Below, piece after piece: positions 6,500 through 12,052 of a stretch of DNA of 12,052 bases. This DNA is from DATKLX01 sp035542155 (lineage in GTDB: Bacteria > Chloroflexota > Anaerolineae > Anaerolineales > Anaerolineaceae). The notes under the pieces were generated by a model that saw nothing but the letters and a program-made list of their open reading frames with translations, did not search any database and was not told where the DNA came from. The DNA lies in the NCBI GenBank assembly GCA_035542155.1, contig DATKLX010000181.1, forward strand, positions 1 through 12,052. The letters run 5' to 3'. Position 1 is the stretch's first letter, and every line of letters begins with the position of its first letter. The position numbers and the translations under genes are program-made.

Positions 6500-7875
6500 C
6501 GGGCCACCACCAGCTCCCCTTCGGCCAGGCCGGAGAGGACTTCGACGAAAGAGTCGCCGCGCTGGCCGACTTTGATCGTCCGTTTTTCGATCTGCTCGCC
6601 GGTCCAGACCTCCACCCCGGCAGTCCCATCGGCGTGGGCGTGGATCACCGAGCGGGGCAGGCGCAGGACGCCTTTCTTTTCCGAGATCACCACTGAGCCG
6701 TCCACAGTCATCCCTTCGACGAGGTGGTCGGGGACCTGGTCCAGGGTGATCCCAATGGTATACAATGCCCGGTCCCCTGAGATCCGCCTGGGCACGATGC
6801 GGCTGATTTTCCCTTTCACGGTCTGGTCCGGCAGGGCGTCGAAGAACAGGTCCACCGGTTGGCCCACCGAAACAAGGGGCAGGTCTTCTTCCACAACGGT
6901 GGCTTCCACTTCCTGGCCCTTGGGATCGGTCAGAGTGATCGCCGGTGCGCCGGCCTGGATGGTTTGGCCGGCCTGGATCTTCACTTCGATCACCACGCCG
7001 CTGAAGGGCGCCTTGATCTCGCGGTTCTGCTGGTTTGCTTTGGCCTTTTCCAGGGCGTTTTGGGCGTTCTTGAGCTGGGCCTGCGCCAGGACGAGGTCCG
7101 GATAGGCGCCCTGTTTGAGCTGGTCGACCTTGGCCTGGGCGGTCTTCACCTTTTCCTGGGCCAGCGCCAGCTCCGTATCCACCTGGGCGATGTCCTGCGC
7201 GTTGGGCTTGCCCGTAAGATAGTTAAGGTTGATCTGGGCCCGATCACGCTGCTGGCGCGCCGCCGCCAGCCGGCTGAGGGCCATCACCCGGCCGTAGTCC
7301 GTTTCGGGGCGATTGGCCACCCCATCGTAGTCCCGCTGGGCCTGGTCCAGCATCTGTTCCGCCAGGAGCAGGTCCACTTGGGCGGCTTCAATCGACGCCT
7401 TGCTGCCGCGCTGATAATCGGCGCTGGCGCGCTTGTTTTGGGCTTTCTCCAGGTTTTTTTGAGCCTGGATCAGATCCAGCTCGGCCTGAGAGAGCAGCGC
7501 CGCCGGGTTGAGCCCGTCCAGTGCCTGCCGGGCTTTGACCACGTCAATTTGGGCGTCGTTGACCGCCGTCTCGAATTGGGCCGGGTCGCCGATCCGGGCC
7601 AGCACCTGACCCGCCTGGACCGCATCCCCGGGGCGAACGTTAAGCTCTTCGACCTGCCCGTTGACCTGGCTTTCCAGGGTTTTCGCGCTGACGTCCACCG
7701 ATTTTCCGGGGGCGGTGACGGTCAACTGCACGTCGCCCTTGCTGACCGCCACGGTCGGCGGGGCCTGCACGACCGGGGCCTTCTGGGCCTGGCTAGAGCG
7801 GTACCCGTAAAAACCAGCGCTGCCGATCACCGCCAGCCCGGCAACCACCGCGGCAAAAACCATCCATCGTTTCAT
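6496..7875 (-). CDS. Membrane-fusion/HlyD-family adaptor of the ABC exporter
   Basis: A 459-residue adaptor with a non-lipoprotein membrane anchor (about 5-25). The split biotinyl-lipoyl-like domain is at about 66-97 (VNGQVEELNVRPGDAVQAGQ) and 283-316 (REIKAPFSGVVIEV). Between the halves is a very long Ala/Gln/Leu-rich coiled-coil hairpin (about 100-282). A beta-barrel (about 320-395) and a membrane-proximal domain (about 400-459) follow. In MacA-type systems this protein binds the permease and guides substrate outward. The hairpin of about 180 residues is long for an adaptor with no TolC-type channel in sight, and a single-membrane organism would have none. GGAGGT lies 5 bases before the ATG. 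It is the first gene of the operon, behind the repeat-array promoter at 7912-7966. Confidence 0.93.
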   Translation of the reverse strand: MKRWMVFAAVVAGLAVIGSAGFYGYRSSQAQKAPVVQAPPTVAVSKGDVQLTVTAPGKSVDVSAKTLESQVNGQVEELNVRPGDAVQAGQVLARIGDPAQFETAVNDAQIDVVKARQALDGLNPAALLSQAELDLIQAQKNLEKAQNKRASADYQRGSKASIEAAQVDLLLAEQMLDQAQRDYDGVANRPETDYGRVMALSRLAAARQQRDRAQINLNYLTGKPNAQDIAQVDTELALAQEKVKTAQAKVDQLKQGAYPDLVLAQAQLKNAQNALEKAKANQQNREIKAPFSGVVIEVKIQAGQTIQAGAPAITLTDPKGQEVEATVVEEDLPLVSVGQPVDLFFDALPDQTVKGKISRIVPRRISGDRALYTIGITLDQVPDHLVEGMTVDGSVVISEKKGVLRLPRSVIHAHADGTAGVEVWTGEQIEKRTIKVGQRGDSFVEVLSGLAEGELVVAR

Positions 7876-7911
7876 CCCTGACCTCCATGAGAATTCAAGC
7901 GTTATGGTCAG

Positions 7912-7966
7912 AGTTTACGATGCGTAGATTACAAGCCGGTCATCTCGGAGTTACAGTTCCGTAACC
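7912..7966 (-). promoter_or_regulatory. Four-unit, 11-bp-periodic operator plus -10 of the exporter operon
   Basis: On the minus strand four hexamers follow at exact 11-bp steps: GGTTAC (7966-7961), TGTAAC (7955-7950), GATGAC (7944-7939) and TGTAAT (7933-7928). Consensus is close to NGTNAC, with T at position 3 and A at position 5 invariant. The last unit ends 10 bp before TAAACT (7917-7912), which matches the -10 consensus at four of six positions. No normal -35 is visible. Direct repeats with 11-bp periodicity just upstream of a -10 are the known site layout for OmpR/PhoB/PhoP-type activators. The response regulator at 8488-9198 is the obvious candidate. The array also contains GTTAC-N6-GTAAC, which reads as an inverted repeat. 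Confidence 0.5.
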
Positions 7967-7983
7967 AGGCCCAACTCAAACCA

Positions 7984-8016
7984 AGACCCTAAGGGTTTCG
8001 GAAACCCTTAAGGTCT
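7984..8016 (-). terminator. Hairpin terminator after the DUF6582-like gene
   Basis: Arms at 7984-7999 and 8001-8016 are complementary over 16 positions with one mismatch, around a single central base (8000). On the minus strand the stem is followed by TTGGTTTGAG, only a weak T tract. It stands 58 bases after the stop at 8075 and before the exporter promoter, so it probably insulates the two units. Its near-symmetry means it could work in both directions. Confidence 0.65.
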
Positions 8017-8074
8017 GTTCTCCTGTCCCGGGCAGCCTGTGCCAGTGGTCTGTGCTGCGAATTTAGCTCTTTTT

Positions 8075-8380
8075 CTAATGGGCGGGATTTTTGGTGTGCG
8101 GTTTCTTACCCAGGTCGCGCCAGCTCTTTTCTTCGATCGCGACGCCGTAGTATTCGGCGGCCTTCCGGATATTCGCGAAGGCCAGGTCGCGGTCCGCGTC
8201 GCTAACACCCTCGACCTGGTCGAAACGGGCCAGGGCGTTCTGCACGTGGCGGGCGTCGGTCAGCGGCTCCTTGCGCTGTTTGGGGAAGGCGTAGACACTG
8301 TCGGGCAGGTCGTTACGGTCCTCCGTGCTAAGATCGCCGTGCCCGGTGTGCGGTTTCCAGGTTGCTCTTTTTTCAGCCAT
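8075..8380 (-). CDS. Small DUF6582-like protein
   Basis: A 101-residue soluble, highly charged protein. The core reads DLPDSVYAFPKQRKEPLTDARHV, then NALARFDQ, VSDADRD and KAAEYYGV. This resembles the short domain annotated as DUF6582, where L-P-D-S-x-F/Y-A-F/Y-P introduces a helical bundle. The molecular role of that family is not known to me. The ATG at 8380 has GGAG 6 bases upstream; a TTG four codons earlier is not needed. It has its own strong promoter (8419-8447) and a terminator, so although it sits between regulator and exporter it is a separate transcription unit and need not belong to that system. No membrane segment or signal peptide is seen. Family assignment is by recalled pattern only. 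Confidence 0.75.
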   Translation of the reverse strand: MAEKRATWKPHTGHGDLSTEDRNDLPDSVYAFPKQRKEPLTDARHVQNALARFDQVEGVSDADRDLAFANIRKAAEYYGVAIEEKSWRDLGKKPHTKNPAH

Positions 8381-8418
8381 AGTTATCTCCAATTTACAGG
8401 CAAATTCTCACTGAAGCT

Positions 8419-8447
8419 ATTATAGCCCGGCCAAATCGCTCTCTCAA
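8419..8447 (-). promoter_or_regulatory. Near-consensus sigma-70 promoter of the DUF6582-like gene
   Basis: TTGAGA (8447-8442), a 17-bp spacer and a perfect TATAAT (8424-8419) on the minus strand. The predicted 5' leader is about 30 bases. A 6-bp inverted repeat, GAGATG/CATCTC (8451-8456 and 8466-8471), lies just upstream. This is the best promoter in the window. Confidence 0.75.
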
Positions 8448-8487
8448 TCAGAGATGTCCCTAACTCATCTCAGGAATTTCCCGACAT

Positions 8488-9198
<711 letters not shown>

Positions 9199-9244
9199 AG
9201 GCAATCCATATTAAACCGCAAAGAAGCTCAGATCAGCAAAGGTT

Positions 9245-11080
9245 TCACCTGTGCACCCACTCCAGGCCCAGCTCAGCCGCCTTCTTGAGCGTGGGGCCAC
9301 CCGTTGACCGTTCCCAGCCGCGGGCCGCGTAATATTCGCCGAGGAGAAGTTCCATATCCGGCACGACACCAGCCTGGCCGCCTACCGGCAGCGGTCTGAG
9401 CAGCAGGTCGGGGAGCTTCTCCCGGTCTGACGTCCAGCCCAGGCGCAGGTTGAGCAGCCGCTTGAGGTTCCAGGCGCGCTCGCCGGCGCGGAGCATCTCC
9501 TCCACGCTCCAGGCCTGACCGCTGGCCGCGCTGAGTAACTCCGCCAGGGTCGACGGCGGGACCTGGGCGAAGATGCAGGTGACCAGGCTGTTGCACACCG
9601 TGCGGAAATCCTGGTGGCGGGCGACGAAAACCGCCTTGCCCGCGTCGACCGAGCGGTCGGTCATCGGGATGCCCAGCTCTTCGATCGAGCTGCCGATCTC
9701 GACCATAAAGTAGTCGCCCTGGTTGTGGCAGGCGCCGCGTGGCGAGGTTACGTAGACCAGCGCCATCCCGGTCGCCGCGCGCGGGTCGTGCAATGGAACC
9801 TCCAGGTTGCCCACCTGGGCGGCCAACTCCGGAACGCCGTACGCACTGGCCAGGGCCAGTGCGCCTTGAGCAAGCAGATTGCCGATCCCTTCGCGGCGGG
9901 CCATCCGGTCGAGCAGGGTGAAATAAGGCCGCGGGTCGCCCCAGGCCAGCTCCAGGCCGCCGGTATCCGCTTTCGTGAGCAGGCCGCGCTTGTAGAGCAG
10001 GGTCGCCAGCCCGAGGACGCCGCCCGCGCTGATGGTATCCATCCCCAGCCGGTCGCACAGGTCACCCAGAGCAGTGATGGCAGGCAGGTCGTCGATAAGG
10101 AGCTGAGAGCCAAAGCTGCAAATGGTCTCATATTCGGGTCCCTTGGCCGGACCACGGGTGGCGTACGGCCCGCCGGGGACGGTCACCACGCGCCCGCAGG
10201 AGATGACGCAGCCCTGGCAGGCGCTGGTGCCGGTCAGGATGGACTCGGCCATCGCCGAGCCGGAGATCTTTTCGGCTCCGGCAAAGGCCGCCTGGGTCCA
10301 GTATCTCTGGGGCATGTCCCCGAGGAGCTGGAAATACTCCGCCGAGCCCGAGGTACCCGTCTGGCGTAGGACGGCAGTGAGGGTCTCATCGAGGAGGGCT
10401 TTGTTGGCTGCCAGGCGCAAAGAGCGGTAACGCTCCGCCTCGGCAAGGGGCAGGCCGCCCGCGCCGCGCGCGCCGCGCACGGCCACGGCCTTGAGGTTCT
10501 TGGAGGCCATCAGCGCGCCCATGCCTGTACGAGCCGCGGCGCGCCCGTGGTCAGAAAAGATGCCGGAGAAGGGCACGCCGCGCTCCGCGGCCAGCCCGAT
10601 GCAGGCGACCCTGGCCTGGGGAACTTCCAGCTCGGCGCGGATCCGGCGCTGGGTCTCGTAGACGTCCGCCTGGCCCCAGAGATGACCGGCCGGCCTGATC
10701 TCCGCCTCCCCGTCGTGGATCCAGAGGTAAACCGGCTGCGCGGCGCGGCCGGCGACCCAGAGCACATCCACTCCGGCAAAGCGCAGCTCGGGGCCGACAA
10801 ACCCTCCGAAGTTGGCCTCGCCCCACAGACTGGTCTGGGGTGAGCGCCCGCAGAGGGTGAACCGGCCGGTGGTAGGGCCGCCCGTGCCGGTCAGGGGCCC
10901 GTTAACCCACAGCAGCGGGGCCGCCGGATCCAGCGGGTCGAGATCGGGGTGCAGGGCGTCCCAGAGCAGGCGCACGCCCAGGCCGCTGCCGCCGATGTAC
11001 TCGCGAATATATTCTTCGGGAACCTGGCCGGTCTCGACCGCCGAGGTGGTCAGATCGATACGGAGAAGACGTCCAAACAT
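9245..11080 (-). CDS. Aldehyde:ferredoxin oxidoreductase (tungstopterin, AOR family)
   Basis: A 611-residue enzyme, full length for the family. It would oxidise aldehydes to carboxylates with ferredoxin, or run in reverse, using a W- or Mo-bispyranopterin and a [4Fe-4S] cluster in the cytoplasm. The N-terminal domain has MFGRLLRIDLTT, YIGGSGLGVRLLW, NGPLTGT and FGGFVGPELRFAG. Then come GRAAARTGMGALMASKNLKAV (179-199), cluster ligands C288, C291, C295 (ACQGCVISC) and C502, and the pterin motif DRLGMD (343-348). The second pterin motif is NSLVTC (497-502) where the classic form is DxxGLC, so D and G are replaced, as in many AOR paralogues. HDPRAATGMAL (431-441) and SPRGACHNQGDY are also typical. 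The ATG at 11080 is chosen by homology; it has no clear Shine-Dalgarno site, and the open frame upstream overlaps the SCP2 gene in another frame and is spurious. It follows the SCP2 gene by 56 bases. The substrate is unknown. Confidence 0.93.
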   Translation of the reverse strand: MFGRLLRIDLTTSAVETGQVPEEYIREYIGGSGLGVRLLWDALHPDLDPLDPAAPLLWVNGPLTGTGGPTTGRFTLCGRSPQTSLWGEANFGGFVGPELRFAGVDVLWVAGRAAQPVYLWIHDGEAEIRPAGHLWGQADVYETQRRIRAELEVPQARVACIGLAAERGVPFSGIFSDHGRAAARTGMGALMASKNLKAVAVRGARGAGGLPLAEAERYRSLRLAANKALLDETLTAVLRQTGTSGSAEYFQLLGDMPQRYWTQAAFAGAEKISGSAMAESILTGTSACQGCVISCGRVVTVPGGPYATRGPAKGPEYETICSFGSQLLIDDLPAITALGDLCDRLGMDTISAGGVLGLATLLYKRGLLTKADTGGLELAWGDPRPYFTLLDRMARREGIGNLLAQGALALASAYGVPELAAQVGNLEVPLHDPRAATGMALVYVTSPRGACHNQGDYFMVEIGSSIEELGIPMTDRSVDAGKAVFVARHQDFRTVCNSLVTCIFAQVPPSTLAELLSAASGQAWSVEEMLRAGERAWNLKRLLNLRLGWTSDREKLPDLLLRPLPVGGQAGVVPDMELLLGEYYAARGWERSTGGPTLKKAAELGLEWVHR

Positions 11081-11136
11081 GGGTCTAAGAACGAGATCCG
11101 AGAATCGAAAAAACGAGGAACGGGAGCTGTCAGGAA

Positions 11137-11547
11137 TCAAACAGGAAACTCGGTGGGGATGCGGCCGCAGGCGGCGACCAGCTCTTTGGCGGCGCGGACG
11201 TTGCGCATCACCATGATCATGTTGCCCTTGAGCTTGAGCTGGCCGGTAATGATGCCCTGGATGGGGTCGAGCTGGCTGGTGACCACCTTTTTCCAGGTGG
11301 CAATCGGGGCGCTGAGGACGTAGGCCGGCGTGCGCGACTGCCCGTCCGCCAGGACAAACGCCTCGCGACACCGGCCGTGCCACAGGTCCATGTAGAGGAT
11401 CACGGACTTCTCCAGGCTGCCGCCCGGGTCGATCTAGAAGAAGAAATCGCCCTCCCAGTTTTTCGCCGCCTCGAGATAGGCTTCGCTCTGGTTGAGGTCT
11501 TCCATGAACGCCTTCGCCCAGGCGTCGCTGGGGAACAGATACGCCAT
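11137..11547 (-). pseudogene. SCP2 sterol-carrier/lipid-binding domain gene interrupted by in-frame TAG
   Basis: Read from the ATG at 11547 the frame gives 37 residues (MAYLFPSDAW... ending WEGDFFF), a TAG at 11434-11436, and then 98 more residues in the same frame to TGA at 11137. If codon 38 were sense, the protein would be 136 residues, the normal size of a stand-alone SCP2 domain. The second part carries family marks: YMDLWHGRCREAF (52-64), YVLSAPIATWKKV, DPIQGIITGQLKLKGN and a terminal IPTEFP. A perfect AGGAGG (11561-11556) lies 8 bases before the ATG. No frame is lost, so a single base change created the stop (for example from CAG, GAG, AAG, TGG or TAC), or the read contains an error. 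SCP2 domains bind acyl chains, acyl-CoA or sterols in a hydrophobic pocket; a truncated 37-residue product could not fold. Proximity to the oxidoreductase suggests a shared lipid or aldehyde role. Confidence 0.85.
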
Positions 11548-11583
11548 CGCCGCATCCTCCTGCCTCGAAATCCCAATCGTCTG

Positions 11584-11589
11584 ATTCTA
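11584..11589 (-). promoter_or_regulatory. Possible -10 element of the SCP2-AOR unit
   Basis: TAGAAT on the minus strand lies 36 bases before the SCP2 ATG and matches the -10 consensus at five of six positions. No good -35 hexamer is seen 16-18 bp upstream, so support is weak. Confidence 0.3.
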
Positions 11590-11677
11590 CACCGTTTCAC
11601 CCGCACATACGCGCTACGATCCGCGAGTGGAGCGGGGAAAATTTGTGGTTGGTCCAGAGCAAGTATTTGTTTCCAGG

Positions 11678-11827
11678 TTGGAACGAATAGAAACGAAACC
11701 GATTCGGAAGGAGATGTTGATCCATTGCCCGGTGAATCGGTTGCTTAGGGTGAAAGGGTTGCCGGAATGGACAGGATGGGTTGGCAAGGTGCGGTTCGGT
11801 TTCGAGCGGGAACAAATTGGAACGAAT
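11678..11827. repeat. 11-bp direct repeat TTGGAACGAAT
   Basis: TTGGAACGAAT occurs at 11678-11688 and 11817-11827. Related pieces lie between them: AAACGAAACCG (11691-11701) and its near inverse CGGTTCGGTTTCG (11792-11804). The stretch looks like degenerate, slowly diverging spacer repeats rather than a coding region. Confidence 0.5.
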
Positions 11828-11928
11828 GTGATGTAGAACATGCCTCCTGGCTTGTTCTTGGTCGGCCGGGAAGAACGCAACCGAGACGTTTGCAGCAGAT
11901 CGAAACCCAATTCGATGGTCCGCAGAGC

Positions 11929-11961
11929 GGGTCGATATCCCTTCGGCCGATCGGTCGACCC
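11929..11961. repeat. Inverted repeat GGGTCGA/TCGACCC
   Basis: Arms at 11929-11935 and 11955-11961 are perfect 7-mers around a 19-nt loop. The loop itself contains the palindrome CCGATCGG. The right arm shares its last three bases with the next inverted repeat. Confidence 0.55.
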
Positions 11962-12000
11962 CTACGGCTAATCGGGAGCCGCGCCGATCAGGGGTAGGGG
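11959..12000. repeat. Symmetric nested hairpin CCCCTAC/GTAGGGG
   Basis: The outer arms CCCCTAC (11959-11965) and GTAGGGG (11994-12000) enclose a 5-nt mismatched interval on each side. Inner arms are ATCGG (11971-11975) and CCGAT (11984-11988), with an 8-nt apical loop. The flank GTAGGGGCGAAGCCTTCGG resembles GTAGGGGCGAAGC-type dispersed repeats that I recall from Chloroflexota and Cyanobacteria intergenic DNA. CCTTCGG recurs at 11940-11946 and 12006-12012. Confidence 0.55.
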
Positions 12001-12052
12001 CGAAGCCTTCGGTTGGGGGGCCGGTTTTTGAGAAGAGGCATGCTTTTCCGAA

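Larger units (their letters stand above)
11590..12052. other. Intergenic region without a convincing gene
   Basis: Several open frames of 60-100 codons exist on both strands. None has a recognisable domain, a good ribosome site or family-like composition. The region holds the repeats listed separately and the presumed upstream control region of the SCP2-AOR unit. A gene beginning beyond 12052 cannot be excluded. Confidence 0.6.

Noticed and set aside
5585..7105. 506-codon open frame on the plus strand
   Set aside because: It is antisense to the permease, ATPase and adaptor genes, whose domains and motifs are complete. Its translation shows no domain, and long antisense frames are expected in GC-rich DNA.
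6859..7881. 340-codon open frame on the plus strand
   Set aside because: It mirrors the adaptor gene; its Gly/Leu/Val-rich translation is the antisense image of the coiled coil, with no recognisable family.
8451..8471. GAGATG/CATCTC hairpin as terminator of the response regulator
   Set aside because: Only 6 bp of stem with a 9-nt loop and no T tract follows; it may be an upstream site of the next promoter or chance.
11081..11383. N-terminal extension of the oxidoreductase frame
   Set aside because: The extra 101 codons overlap the SCP2 gene in another frame, have a Pro/Arg/His-rich composition and no homology to the family, which begins at MFGRLLRIDL.
11434..11436. TAG as a recoded sense codon (pyrrolysine or reassigned amber)
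   Set aside because: Several intact genes in the window end in TAG at their expected family length, and no recoding machinery or specific downstream structure was seen. Mutation or sequence error is simpler.
11597..11910. Overlapping 72- and 98-codon minus-strand frames upstream of SCP2
   Set aside because: No domain, no ribosome site, and composition that follows the local degenerate repeats in both frames.

Overview
The window looks like a GC-rich bacterial chromosome segment. Gene content suggests a Chloroflexota (Anaerolineae-like) organism: an aldehyde:ferredoxin oxidoreductase next to an SCP2-domain gene, a DUF6582-like small protein, a MacB-type exporter with extra membrane-anchored partners, and an RHS tail with the wording common in that phylum. 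This assignment is inference from gene families; no marker gene is present. Every gene I can support is on the minus strand, so transcription runs from high to low coordinates. No RNA genes, insertion sequences or CRISPR arrays were seen.

Right end (11548-12052): about 500 bases without a convincing gene. It holds an 11-bp direct repeat and a nested set of inverted repeats near 11929-12000 that resembles a dispersed repeat element. Next come an SCP2 (sterol-carrier/lipid-binding) gene broken by a single in-frame TAG at codon 38 (11137-11547) and an intact 611-residue tungsten-type aldehyde:ferredoxin oxidoreductase (9245-11080). An OmpR-family response regulator (8488-9198) follows after 46 bases.

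Middle (7875-8487): a DUF6582-like gene with its own near-consensus promoter and a downstream hairpin, so it is probably an isolated transcription unit. The exporter operon starts after it. Its promoter region carries four units spaced exactly 11 bp apart (consensus close to NGTNAC), ending 10 bp before a -10-like hexamer. This is the expected layout for an activator of the OmpR/PhoB type. The operon order is membrane-fusion protein, ABC ATPase (4-bp ATGA overlap), MacB-like permease (17-bp overlap), two tandem paralogous membrane-anchored proteins of unknown function, and an OmpR-partner sensor histidine kinase. Response regulator and kinase therefore bracket the exporter, and the natural model is a self-contained sensing and export module.

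Left end (1-1541): a two-gene lipid operon encoding a fatty-acid-hydroxylase-family membrane di-iron enzyme and a hotdog acyl-CoA thioesterase. It has an extended -10 promoter with repeats abutting the -35, and a strong intrinsic terminator. Beyond it, at the window edge, lies the C-terminal end of an RHS-repeat protein whose N-terminal part is missing upstream.
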